Shown: positions 1 to 8,072 of the stretch, piece after piece
Position numbering within the stretch: the stretch's first letter is position 1
Layout of the letters: every line of letters starts with the position of its first letter
Assembly: GCF_900188425.1 (NCBI RefSeq)
Contig: NZ_FZON01000027.1
Coordinates: forward strand, 1-58,437
DNA length: 58,437 nucleotides
Direction: 5' to 3'
Source: Antarctobacter heliothermus
Lineage (GTDB): Bacteria; Pseudomonadota; Alphaproteobacteria; Rhodobacterales; Rhodobacteraceae
Notes under the pieces: model-generated
The model's database searches: none
What the model saw: the letters and a program-made list of their open reading frames with translations, nothing else
Told to the model about the DNA's origin: nothing
Position numbers and translations under genes: made by a program

Positions 1-282
1 CCGCGCAAGAATGCCAAGCCGTGGAAGCCATCGACTGCAGGGGCTATCGCTCGGAACGAGGCGCTGCGCGCTTCGAAATACCTTGGCCGCGCCATCTGGA
101 GAAAATGGAGCGGATACCACCGACGAAGCCGCGCCGAGACGAAGATGCATTGCGTGAAGCTGCTGGGGCAGAGCCTCATGGCGCGCGACTTCGATCGTCA
201 GGTCGCCGAACTTCAGATCCGCGCCGCCGTGCTCAACGGCTACACCGCGCTCGGCATACCCGTCACAGAGCCTGTGGGATAA
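1..282 (+). CDS. IS5-family transposase, C-terminal part (5' end outside window)
   Basis: The frame is open from base 1 to the TAA at 280-282 and encodes the last 93 residues of an IS5-family DDE transposase. The region around RRSRAETKMHC carries the final catalytic Glu of the DDE triad, and the ending GYTALGIPVTEPVG is typical of this family in Rhodobacteraceae. The protein would cut and rejoin the element ends. The N-terminal part of what looks like the same protein is present at 58338-58437, so the two fragments represent two copies of one element. Nothing suggests decay in the visible part. Confidence 0.92.
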   Translation, partial: PRKNAKPWKPSTAGAIARNEALRASKYLGRAIWRKWSGYHRRSRAETKMHCVKLLGQSLMARDFDRQVAELQIRAAVLNGYTALGIPVTEPVG

Positions 283-336
283 TTGCGTCCGGGGAAAGGG
301 GAACTCCGGACGTTACCGACTTTGCGCAACAAAGCC
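1..336 (+). mobile_element. Right part of an IS5-family (IS903-like) insertion sequence
   Basis: This is the 3' part of an insertion sequence cut by the window edge. It holds the end of the transposase gene and closes with the right inverted repeat at 318-336. The outer 17 bp of that repeat, read inwards, are GGCTTTGTTGCGCAAAG, identical to the left end of the second copy at 58273. The ends resemble those of IS903 (which begin GGCTTTGTTGAATAAA), and that group usually duplicates 9 bp of target. The 9 bp just outside this end (337-345) do not match the 9 bp outside the other copy (58264-58272), so the two are separate insertions. Confidence 0.9.
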
Positions 337-961
337 TCTCTCCGTCATAAAATGGCGTGTAAAACAGAAATCCCGCTGTATGTCCGCTGTCTTGCACAAG
401 GAAAATCGGGCCAGTGATCTGCGCTGTTCCCGTGTCACGGCTTGCCAAAAGACCAGTTCGACGATTCGTCTCGTGCGCCACATCAAGGCCAATGGCTGCG
501 GCGTTGATATCTTCGGGCTCGATGAAAGTGATCGGCAGCATGAAGTCCTGTTCATGTTGCGGAAAAACCGAAAAATCGCGCCTTTCGGCATCCCTGAGGG
601 TCTGAAAATCCGCAAGATTTTTCCCATCGACGTAATAGATGACGCCAATCCCGTTCACGCCGGGGTATTTTTTTTCCAGGTTCAACGAACCGGCGAACGT
701 CTTCCACTCGGCATGGGATGTCTTGCCGCCCTTGGCATCGATATGGGCCACACCGGACCAAAGCGCGTCTTCGTATCGGGACATGCGATCGACGATCAGG
801 CCGATGGTGCGGTCCTTGGCGGCCAGAAACCTGTTCTCTATTTGCAGGTCCACCTGGTTCTTGGAATAGACCCAAGCGCCGACAGTCATGGCAAGCGACA
901 AGGCCACGATAAGGACGTGCAAGGATGTGATCCCGGGACTGCGGGATTCAAGTGACTTCAC
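337..961 (-). pseudogene. CHASE-domain sensor protein, N-terminal fragment truncated by the IS
   Basis: About 208 resident codons remain, starting at a GTG (959-961) that has AAGGAG eight bases upstream; a GTG three codons earlier is the alternative. A membrane helix at residues about 12-32 is followed by a periplasmic CHASE domain, recognisable from GVIYYVDGKN, the LASRDTGTAQITGPI segment and the closing FLFYTPFYDG. CHASE domains sense small ligands and are normally followed by a second membrane helix and a cytoplasmic output domain (GGDEF, EAL or histidine kinase). Here the reading frame runs into the IS at 336 and stops at 263, so the output domain is lost or lies beyond the other IS end. 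G+C content is visibly lower than in the neighbouring genes. Confidence 0.8.
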
Positions 962-1261
962 CGCAAGCACTCCTTCACCGTGAAACTACTGCAACGACTT
1001 GGTGAAACATATTGCTGGGAAGCAGCTTAATACCGCGTGAAATCCGGCTCCGCGGCCTATTCAAATCTTGAGTGAAAATCCGCGTATATTTATCAGGAAT
1101 TTTCCTGGAATGCCCGTCGGGTTCCCAAGGCGGGCTCTTACGGCGTCATCCCATCGGTTCCCGGCATCAACCCAGGGCCGCGGGCAGCAACCCGCAGCCT
1201 TGTGTCCGATGCACCGCGCACCCACCGCGTGAGGCGGCAAGCCACACCGCGATCCGGCAGT
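962..1261. other. Intergenic region upstream of the CHASE gene
   Basis: These 300 bases separate the start of the truncated CHASE gene from the stop of the caspase-like gene on the same strand. No convincing ORF is seen. The part nearest the CHASE gene is A+T-rich (for example around 1080-1105) and probably carries its promoter, but no clear -35/-10 pair could be assigned. The part near 1140-1260 is G+C-rich with no obvious T-tract terminator. Confidence 0.4.
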
Positions 1262-2944
1262 TTATCGGTCGATGCCCATGATGCCGCCAGCCAGCAGGCG
1301 CACCATGGTCTGTTCATCCAGATAGCCAGACACCCGCAGGCCGCGCGCATCCTGAAAACGGCGCAGCGCCGCGCGGGTGTTTTCATCAAACTGCCCGTCA
1401 ACCTTACCCGGCTTCATGCCCAATTGATCCAGCCGTCGTTCGGTCAGTTGGCGGGCCACGAAATTCAGGTTCATCGCCTGCTCTTCGTTGCGGGCCTGAA
1501 CCGAATTGCGCACCCGTTCTGCGTCAAACTGCAACTGTGCGATCTGCTGCTTGGCCTCTTCACGGAAGGCGCCGTTGGGCCAGTCGCGCAAATAGGCGTT
1601 ATACGCGGCTACCGAATTGGCTTGGGTCGCCTTGTTCCAGTCACGCCGATCCTGGCCCACTGCCTGATCCGCGCGCTGTTTGTCGATCGCCTTCAGCACC
1701 GCGCGCGCCTCGTCGACAAACTGCCCTTCGGGGTATGTCTGGAGGTACTCGCGGAACCCCGCCTCATCGCCCCGATCCCGGACGCGCCGCCACAAGGCGC
1801 GCTCTTGCCGTGCCCGTTCAGCCTGCTGGCGCTTTTCCTCTTCTTCCAGTTCTGCGGCGCGGCGCGCAGCCTGCGCCTGCAACCGCGCGATCTGGTCACG
1901 GTCAAGATAACTGCTGACCTTCAGCCCCGTCTCTTCCTGCCAGCGACGGACCGCGCCCCTCGTGCCATTGCCAAACACGCCGTCGATGCCGCGGGTGTCA
2001 TGGCCCAGGATGGTCAGGTCGCGCTGGATGGCCCTGCGGGCATCACGGTCAAGGTCCAGATCCTCTTCGGCGCGACGCTCACGGTAGAACGGCTCGGCAT
2101 TCAGCGCCGACAGTCGCTGCCGGGCCGCGTTCACATGCGCGCCTTCGGAAAAGCCGTCGAGGTAGGTTTTGTAGCCTTCAGCCGAATCGGCCTCTTGCGC
2201 CAGCCGCCAGGCCACATCGTCGGCCGCCCGATTGGCAAAGGGATCAGGCAGCGGCGGGTCGATGGCACCGCGCGGCGGACTGACGTCGCCTTCGCGTACG
2301 ATCACCTGTCCCTGCGGGGCGTACCCCTCAATCTGCAATTCGTATTCGATGGCGGCGCGCCGCACAAAACGCGCGGTCCGGGCCATGTCGCGCGCCGCAT
2401 AGCGGGCCACATCCATCGCCGGACCGCGAATCACTGTCACTCCCTGCGGGATGTCCAATTCTCCCAGTCCGGCGGTCAGGAACAGGTTCAGATCCGGCTC
2501 TGCGCCAGTTTCCCCCAGCACAAGGAACGCCCGCCCCTGATAGGCCGACAGCACCGCCAGCGCCGCATCCAGAGGAAAGCCCTGGATCAGCACATCCGCC
2601 TCGTCGATCCGGCCATTCCCGGTCACCGGCAGCAGATAGCTGCCGCCGACGCTGTGCACAAAGGCCCCCGACAGCAGGATCACCACCGGACCACCGTCAT
2701 CGTCCAGCATTTCGGCAAATTCGCCAAAGGCCTTGCGCATGTCCGACGCGCCCGCATCCTGCGCCAGCGTGACGTCAAACCCCTTAGCGTTCAGCGCACT
2801 GGCCGCCTGCGCGACCCGCTGCGCGCCGAACAGTGTCTGGACGGCGGTATATTGGCTGTTGCCGATCACCAATGCATCGCCGTTTGCCAGCGCACCCGTG
2901 GCGCCCAGAACCGCGCCCGCCATGGCCAATGCCACATTCCGCAT
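1262..2944 (-). CDS. Secreted caspase-like pseudoenzyme with two peptidoglycan-binding domains
   Basis: 560 residues; the ATG at 2942-2944 follows GGAGGAAAG. A signal peptide (residues 1-20) leads into a caspase (peptidase C14)-like domain at about 22-180. The usual His-Gly motif before the YLLPV strand is replaced by SGAFVHSVGGSYLLPV (92-107), and the Cys loop reads LVLGETGAEP, so both catalytic residues appear lost. Peptidoglycan-binding-type repeats lie at about 304-356 and 494-551, separated by a charged coiled coil (about 357-390). Three copies of a short repeat with the pattern YxxYLxxxPxGxxxxEA sit near 258, 398 and 448. The protein probably acts in the periplasm as a cell-wall-bound binding or scaffold protein. 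It lies downstream of the PaaK-like gene on the same strand with a 161-base gap, so it may have its own promoter. Confidence 0.8.
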   Translation of the reverse strand: MRNVALAMAGAVLGATGALANGDALVIGNSQYTAVQTLFGAQRVAQAASALNAKGFDVTLAQDAGASDMRKAFGEFAEMLDDDGGPVVILLSGAFVHSVGGSYLLPVTGNGRIDEADVLIQGFPLDAALAVLSAYQGRAFLVLGETGAEPDLNLFLTAGLGELDIPQGVTVIRGPAMDVARYAARDMARTARFVRRAAIEYELQIEGYAPQGQVIVREGDVSPPRGAIDPPLPDPFANRAADDVAWRLAQEADSAEGYKTYLDGFSEGAHVNAARQRLSALNAEPFYRERRAEEDLDLDRDARRAIQRDLTILGHDTRGIDGVFGNGTRGAVRRWQEETGLKVSSYLDRDQIARLQAQAARRAAELEEEEKRQQAERARQERALWRRVRDRGDEAGFREYLQTYPEGQFVDEARAVLKAIDKQRADQAVGQDRRDWNKATQANSVAAYNAYLRDWPNGAFREEAKQQIAQLQFDAERVRNSVQARNEEQAMNLNFVARQLTERRLDQLGMKPGKVDGQFDENTRAALRRFQDARGLRVSGYLDEQTMVRLLAGGIMGIDR

Positions 2945-3105
2945 GAGCTTTCCTCCCCGTCGTCTGCTTTGGGACAAAGCCTATCGCGCCGCCATGACAG
3001 GGCAAGCGGCGCGTGCGGGGAAAATGGCGGTGTTCCGCCCAGCCAGCGGCGCCAGGTCCCTGCCACGCGCGGCTTTCCGCCGGTGTGGCAAGGGCTTGCG
3101 CGATT

Positions 3106-4278
3106 TCAGTCGTAAGTGCGCTGATCCTCGATCACCAGCCCGTCACGCGGCAGCGCACCCGGCGGCACCAGCTCGACCTTGCCTTTCAGCTTCAGCACCT
3201 CTGCCACGCTGCCCTCAAAGGCGGCGGCATCGCCGCTATCGGTCTCGATTCGCACCGTCATCATGTCCATCTCGCCTTCGCGGGTGGCAACGACACGCGC
3301 CCGCGCGATCTCGGCATGCTTTGCCACCAGTTGGGCGACCTGTTCGGGGCGCACAAACATCCCCTTGATCTTGGTCGTCTGGTCGGCGCGACCCATCCAG
3401 CCCTTGATACGCGCATTGGTCCGCCCACAGGGGCTTTCCCCTGTCAGCAAGGCGCTCAGGTCACCGGTGGCAAAGCGGATCAGCGGGTAATCGGGGTTGA
3501 GCGAGGTCACAACCACCTCTCCCACCTCGCCCTCGGGCACTGGATCGCCGGTGCCGGGGGTGACGATCTCGACAATGACATGCTCATCCAGGATCATGCC
3601 CTCCATCGCCGGACTCTCATAGGCAACGTTGCCCAGATCGGCAGTGGCGTAGCATTGCAAACACTGGATGCCGCGATCCGCATAATACTGCCGTAGCGAT
3701 GGAAACAGCGCCCCGCCGCCAACCGCCGCACGCGTAATCCCCAACGACAGACCCAACGCGTCCGCCTTTTCAAGGATCAGCTTCAGGTAATCCGGCGTCC
3801 CGGCATAGGCGGTGACGCCGATGTCATGCGCCGCGCGCGCCTGCAATTCGGTCTGGCCGGTGCCTGCGGGCAGCACCACGGCCCCGACAGCCCGCGCGCC
3901 GGATTCAAAGATCATGCCCGCCGGTGTCAGATGATAGCCAAAACAGTTCTGCACGATGTCGCCCGGTCCAATCCCGGCTGCGTTCAGGAAACGGCCCATC
4001 CGCCACCAGTCATGGCTGATACCACCCGGCTCATAGATCGGTCCCGGGCTCTGGAACACATGCGCGATGTTCGACACCGGCAGCCCGCCAAACGGCGGCT
4101 CGGCGGCCTGTTTCACCACCAGGTCGGACTTGCGCAACACCGGCAGCTCCGCCAACCCGGCCAGTGTTTCCAGCCGGTCGATGCCGTATTTGGCCAGTTG
4201 CGCGTTCAACGCCTCCAGGTGCGCCGCCGCACGCGCGTCCCGGCTGCGTGTTTCCAGCGCGTCGAAATAGGTGCTCAT
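3106..4278 (-). CDS. Phenylacetate-CoA ligase (PaaK)-like adenylate-forming enzyme
   Basis: 390 residues; the ATG at 4276-4278 has GGAGAG upstream. The protein belongs to the PaaK branch of the ANL superfamily, which joins a carboxylic acid to CoA through an acyl-adenylate. The adenylation core is recognisable from YAGTPDYL, QCYATADLGNVAYES and IRFATGDLS, with the hinge and C-terminal domain beginning at GRADQTTKIKGMFV. The usual Ser/Thr/Gly-rich phosphate loop reads SPGPIYEPGG, so it is divergent; family members linked to amino-acid-type ABC transporters often differ here. It probably activates the acid imported by the adjacent transporter. Substrate specificity cannot be read from sequence. 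Confidence 0.85.
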   Translation of the reverse strand: MSTYFDALETRSRDARAAAHLEALNAQLAKYGIDRLETLAGLAELPVLRKSDLVVKQAAEPPFGGLPVSNIAHVFQSPGPIYEPGGISHDWWRMGRFLNAAGIGPGDIVQNCFGYHLTPAGMIFESGARAVGAVVLPAGTGQTELQARAAHDIGVTAYAGTPDYLKLILEKADALGLSLGITRAAVGGGALFPSLRQYYADRGIQCLQCYATADLGNVAYESPAMEGMILDEHVIVEIVTPGTGDPVPEGEVGEVVVTSLNPDYPLIRFATGDLSALLTGESPCGRTNARIKGWMGRADQTTKIKGMFVRPEQVAQLVAKHAEIARARVVATREGEMDMMTVRIETDSGDAAAFEGSVAEVLKLKGKVELVPPGALPRDGLVIEDQRTYD

Positions 4279-4451
4279 CAAGCTCTCCTTCGGAATTCTA
4301 CGCCACCCGGCCCCATTGCCGGTCCTAGCCTGTTTGTCTGTCGGCCCCACAGTCGCGTCCGCCGCGACATCGGGGGCGTTGATCTGAAACAAGGCACGCC
4401 ACTGCAACCTGCCCTAAACCGTGAGGCATCAATGGGAGAGGAGGCCCGGCG

Positions 4452-5309
4452 ATGGCCCGTGATTTCAACGACCGCATCTTGTTCGACGACGACCGGCAGG
4501 TGATGGAGGTGGATTTCTCCGACTTCACCTTTGACACTTCGGAAACCGTCAACCGCGTCTATGACCGGATCGAGGACCGCATTGCCAAGACTGGTGAGGA
4601 GCTGTGGTTCTTTCTCATCAACCTCAACGGCACGCGGATCGACAGCAGCGCCTGGGTCGCCTACGCGCGCCGGGGCCGCGCACTGAACCTGGCGCATTCC
4701 ATGGGTTCGGTCCGGTTTGATGCCTCGCCCGAGACCGCCGCCCAGATCGAACGCGCCGCCCTGACAGAGGCGTTTGATCCCAACCTGCTGACCTGCCGCG
4801 CCGACGCATTGGTGAGAATCGGCCAGATGCCCTCGCGCCGCCGCGCCCGGGTCCAGCATGACCCCAATTATGTCGAGACCGACTTTTTCCACCGCCTCAC
4901 CTTTGACGAAGACACCCGCATCATGGAGGCGGATTTCTCCTGGTTCACTTTCCACCATTCGCGCGACGTCAATGATTTCTACGACCATATCGAGGCCCGC
5001 ATCGCCGCCTCTGGGCGTGACAAGTGGTTCTTTCTCATCAACTACGAGGGCACGCAGATCCTGCCCGCCGCCTGGGTGCAATACGCGCATCGGGGCAAGA
5101 CGCTGAACCTCGCGCATTCCTTGGGGTCGGTGCGCTACGCCCCCGGCTCGGAAACCGAGGCCGACATCCGTCTGCGCGCACAAAGCCAGGACTTCCGCCC
5201 CAACATCCGCAATACCCGAGACGAGGCATTGGCGCGGATCGAAGAGATGCGGACGGAGCATGATTACCCGGCCACGGCAGGCAAGGGCGTCACCGCCACG
5301 GCGGGCTGA
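4452..5309 (+). CDS. Unknown protein made of two tandem copies of one domain
   Basis: 285 residues with no signal peptide or membrane helix. Residues about 5-127 and 145-266 are clearly homologous copies at a constant offset of 140 residues. Shared blocks include MEVDFSDFTF/MEADFSWFTF, WFFLINLNGT/WFFLINYEGT, the stretch AW..YA.RG..LNLAHS.GSVR, and a terminal R.DAL.RI. The invariant Trp, Asn, Arg and His residues suggest a conserved binding surface repeated twice. I do not recognise the family. It is divergent from the PaaK-like gene and convergent with the cupin gene, and sits inside the ABC/CoA-ligase cluster, so a role in that pathway is possible but unproven. The start follows GAGGAGG-like sequence at 4438-4445. 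Confidence 0.75.
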   Translation: MARDFNDRILFDDDRQVMEVDFSDFTFDTSETVNRVYDRIEDRIAKTGEELWFFLINLNGTRIDSSAWVAYARRGRALNLAHSMGSVRFDASPETAAQIERAALTEAFDPNLLTCRADALVRIGQMPSRRRARVQHDPNYVETDFFHRLTFDEDTRIMEADFSWFTFHHSRDVNDFYDHIEARIAASGRDKWFFLINYEGTQILPAAWVQYAHRGKTLNLAHSLGSVRYAPGSETEADIRLRAQSQDFRPNIRNTRDEALARIEEMRTEHDYPATAGKGVTATAG

Positions 5310-5369
5310 GCGCCACATACCCTGCCCTGCGCCCGTTTCTTCCGTTCCACCCGCACACCTGGCATTGCG

Positions 5370-5753
5370 TCACTCCGCAGGCCAGCGAAAGGGTTCCAGC
5401 ACGTTGACCACATGGGTGGTCAGCAGGACAATCTCTGTGCCGCCGATATTGCGCAGCCCGCCATGCATCTCACCGGCAGAGAAAAACAGCACGTCGCCTT
5501 CGGCATACTCGGCCTCCTGCCCATCGGTCAGCAGAACGGTTCCGCCGCGCAACACCACCGCGTGTTCATCGCCCGGATGTATATGCTCGACCACAGCGCC
5601 GCCCGGTTTCACCGTCACCCGCGTAATCATCACTTTCATGTCGGGCGCATCAGACAGGGGCTGTTCCTGAAGAATGTCACGCAGGACCAGATCACTGGCA
5701 AACGCGGGGGCGGCGGCCAAAAGGGCCACACAAGCAACGGCAAAACGAAACAT
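5370..5753 (-). CDS. Periplasmic cupin-domain protein
   Basis: 127 residues; the ATG at 5751-5753 is preceded by AAGGAATG. A cleavable signal peptide (about residues 1-20, ending AAAPAFAS) is followed by a single-domain cupin. Motif 1 is EHIHPGDEHAVVLRGG (metal-binding His residues and Glu) and motif 2 is GDVLFFSAGEMHGGLRN. Such small secreted cupins bind a metal and sometimes a small acid; a catalytic role cannot be assigned. It starts 28 bases after the livF stop on the same strand and is probably the last gene of the transporter operon. Confidence 0.8.
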   Translation of the reverse strand: MFRFAVACVALLAAAPAFASDLVLRDILQEQPLSDAPDMKVMITRVTVKPGGAVVEHIHPGDEHAVVLRGGTVLLTDGQEAEYAEGDVLFFSAGEMHGGLRNIGGTEIVLLTTHVVNVLEPFRWPAE

Positions 5754-5781
5754 CACGTCATTCCTTTCAAATATGGATTTT

Positions 5782-6606
5782 TCAGGCCAGCCACCGCTTG
5801 CGGCGGCGATAAGAGCGCACATCGCGAAAGGATTTCCGCCCTTCGTCAGACATGCCGAGGTAGAATTCCTTGACGTCCGGGTTTTCCCGCAACTCCTTGG
5901 CAGGGCCTTCCATCACCACCCGGCCATTCTCCAGAATGTACCCGCTGTGCGCATAGCGCAGCGCGACGTTGGTGTTCTGTTCAGCCAACAGGAAAGAGAC
6001 GCCTTCGTTCTCGTTTACCGATTTCACGATCTCAAAGATCTGTTCCACCAGTTGCGGCGCCAGCCCCATCGACGGCTCATCCAGCAGCACCGTTTCAGGG
6101 CGGCTCATCAGCGCGCGGCCGATCGCCGTCATCTGCTGCTCGCCGCCAGAGGTATAGCCGGCCTGCGACCTGCGCCGCTCTTTCAGCCGGGGAAAGTAAT
6201 TATAGACCATCTCCAGATCCGCCTCGACGGCACCCTTGCCGTCGCGGCGCGTATAGGCGCCGGTCCGCAGGTTTTCCTCGACGGTCAGGTGTTCGAAACA
6301 GTGGCGACCTTCCATCACCTGGATCACGCCGCGCTTGACCAGTGCCGCAGGTTCCAGATCCTGCACCACCTCACCTTTGTAGATGATCGACCCTTTGGTG
6401 ACCTCACCCCGCTCAGAGTGCAGCAGGTTGGAAATCGCCTTCAACGTGGTCGTCTTGCCCGCGCCGTTCCCGCCCAGCAAGGCAGTGATCCCGCCCTTCT
6501 TGACGTTCAGGCTCACGCCTTTCAGCACAAGGATGACGTGGTTGTAGATCACCTCGACGTTGTTGACCTCAAGAAGCGTCTCATCCGTTCGCGCCGCATC
6601 CAGCAT
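5782..6606 (-). CDS. livF: ABC transporter ATP-binding protein, LivF type
   Basis: 274 residues; the ATG at 6604-6606 has GAGGAC upstream. This is a single nucleotide-binding domain of the branched-chain amino acid (HAAT) family, with Walker A GGNGAGKTT, signature SGGEQQ, Walker B VLLDEPS and the H-loop region LAEQNTNVAL. It works at the inner face of the membrane as partner of the LivG-type ATPase. The C-terminus is extended past the usual LivF end by a basic tail (RSYRRRKRW). The gene follows the binding-protein gene after a strong hairpin, and the operon continues to the cupin gene. Confidence 0.93.
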   Translation of the reverse strand: MLDAARTDETLLEVNNVEVIYNHVILVLKGVSLNVKKGGITALLGGNGAGKTTTLKAISNLLHSERGEVTKGSIIYKGEVVQDLEPAALVKRGVIQVMEGRHCFEHLTVEENLRTGAYTRRDGKGAVEADLEMVYNYFPRLKERRRSQAGYTSGGEQQMTAIGRALMSRPETVLLDEPSMGLAPQLVEQIFEIVKSVNENEGVSFLLAEQNTNVALRYAHSGYILENGRVVMEGPAKELRENPDVKEFYLGMSDEGRKSFRDVRSYRRRKRWLA

Positions 6607-6648
6607 CGGTTTGTCCTCACACCCCGGGGCGGTTCGTGGCCCCTGCAG

Positions 6649-6670
6649 CTTCTTCTTGGTGAAAATACTC
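6649..6670 (+). repeat. Dispersed intergenic repeat, copy A
   Basis: CTTCTTCTTGG-TG-AAAATACTC lies between the binding-protein gene and livF. It matches copies at 11739, 18317, 32547 and 40366, and here it is followed directly by the G+C-rich hairpin at 6675-6704. Confidence 0.7.
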
Positions 6671-6674
6671 AGAT

Positions 6675-6704
6675 CTCCCCGGCGGCACACGCGCCGCCGG
6701 GGAG
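6675..6704 (-). terminator. Intercistronic hairpin after the binding-protein gene
   Basis: A perfect 12-bp stem (CTCCCCGGCGGC with its complement, loop 6 bases) begins ten bases after the livK-type stop codon in the direction of transcription. No run of T follows directly. Such hairpins usually protect the upstream binding-protein mRNA or attenuate the downstream genes, giving more binding protein than membrane components. Confidence 0.7.
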
Positions 6705-6713
6705 GATTTCAGA

Positions 6714-8006
6714 TCAGCCTTCGCAGCCTTCGGCCACCGGCCAAGGCGCATTGGCGTCGGCGTAATCCTTGGCGTTTTTCTGTGCCAGCTCGGTATAGGC
6801 CGCGACATTGGCCGTCAGGTGGTCGCTGACCTTGACGAACTTTTCACCGTCCCATTCCAGCATCCAGCCACCCGAATGGCCGGTGTGGTTCGAACACGAA
6901 GTCGCAAAGGGCGGCACCATGCCGGTCAGGCCCAGTTCGTCGATCCGGGCCTCGGTCATGTTGATGTTTTCCAGCCCCCAGCGCAGTTGCTCGGCGTTGA
7001 TCTCGGCAACACCGTATTCCGCCTGAGCAACGCGGATGCCTTCGGCGAGAATAGCCGAAATGATGATGCCGCGCGAATAGAACACGCCTTTCATCTCTGT
7101 CTCATCGGTCTTGGACAACCCTGCGTCGATCACATGCTTCTGGATATCCGCCATGACCGGCGCGTCCAGGTTCGGGAAGGACCAGCTGATCGACTTGTAG
7201 CCTTTGCCCGCCTCGCCGACGATGGCCAGGTCCGCGTCATGTCCGGACCACCAGACACCCAGCATGTTCTCCATCGGGAACTTGGTCTTGACCGCTTCGG
7301 TGATGGCCCCGGCGTTCATCGCGCCCCAGCCCCACATCACGACATAGTCGGGACGCATCCGGCGGATCTGCAACCACTGTGCCGACTGGTTCTGCATTTC
7401 CTTCAGACCAACCGGGATTGGGTTGAGGGTAAAGCCCTTTTCCTCGGCCAGCGCCTCAAGCACCGGCAGGGGTTCCTTGCCGAACGGGTGATCCAGATGC
7501 AGGAACGCGATGGTCTTGCCGTCCAGCGACTCCATGCCTTCGAGATACTGGATGATCATGTCGGCGGCGTCCCAGTATCCGGCAGGCGTGTTGTAGGCCC
7601 ACTGGAACACCTTGCCGTCCATCATCGGGCTAAAGCCATAGCCGGACGCAAGGATCGGGATCATGTCGACGTTGGTCTTGGGCAGCACCTGAAGGGTGAT
7701 GCCGGTCGACCAGGGCTGCGTGACAATCGCCTTGCCCTTGGTCTTTTCATAGCATTCCACGCCCTTTTCGGTGGAATAGCCGGTCTCGCACTCTTCGGCG
7801 TTGACCATAACGCCGCCGATGCCGCCATCGCGGGCGTTCAGCATCGCCATATAGTCGGCCTGACCGTTCATCAGCGGGATGCCGGTCGCGGCAAACGGCC
7901 CGGTCCGATAGGCAAGGTTCGGGGTATACAGTTCCTGCGCCTGCGCCGCGCCTGCGGTCAGCGCCGCCAGAACGCCGGCAAAGGCCAGTTTGGTGAAATG
8001 TTTCAT
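6714..8006 (-). CDS. livK: ABC transporter periplasmic substrate-binding protein, LivK type
   Basis: 430 residues; the ATG at 8004-8006 has the strong ribosome site GGGAGGAAAG. A signal peptide (residues 1-23, ending AGAAQAQ) precedes a type I periplasmic binding fold of the HAAT family (LTPNLAYRTGPFAATGIP near the N-terminus, GKTIAFLHLDHPFGKEPLP in the middle). Cys residues near positions 68, 80 and 399 could form disulphides. It captures the substrate and delivers it to the LivH/LivM channel. Homologues beside acyl-CoA ligases in roseobacters are annotated as branched-chain amino acid receptors, but aromatic or aliphatic acids are at least as likely given the neighbours. Confidence 0.92.
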   Translation of the reverse strand: MKHFTKLAFAGVLAALTAGAAQAQELYTPNLAYRTGPFAATGIPLMNGQADYMAMLNARDGGIGGVMVNAEECETGYSTEKGVECYEKTKGKAIVTQPWSTGITLQVLPKTNVDMIPILASGYGFSPMMDGKVFQWAYNTPAGYWDAADMIIQYLEGMESLDGKTIAFLHLDHPFGKEPLPVLEALAEEKGFTLNPIPVGLKEMQNQSAQWLQIRRMRPDYVVMWGWGAMNAGAITEAVKTKFPMENMLGVWWSGHDADLAIVGEAGKGYKSISWSFPNLDAPVMADIQKHVIDAGLSKTDETEMKGVFYSRGIIISAILAEGIRVAQAEYGVAEINAEQLRWGLENINMTEARIDELGLTGMVPPFATSCSNHTGHSGGWMLEWDGEKFVKVSDHLTANVAAYTELAQKNAKDYADANAPWPVAEGCEG

Positions 8007-8072
8007 GTCTTTCCTCCCTTGGAATGTCTCATGTCACTGTCTGTCTTGGTCTTTTGTTGTTGGACCTCCCCC

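Noticed and set aside
1202-3115. Long + strand open frame opposite the caspase-like gene
   Set aside because: It is antisense to a gene with a signal peptide, domains and a ribosome site; its composition (rich in Arg, His, Gln, Pro) is typical of high-G+C mirror frames.
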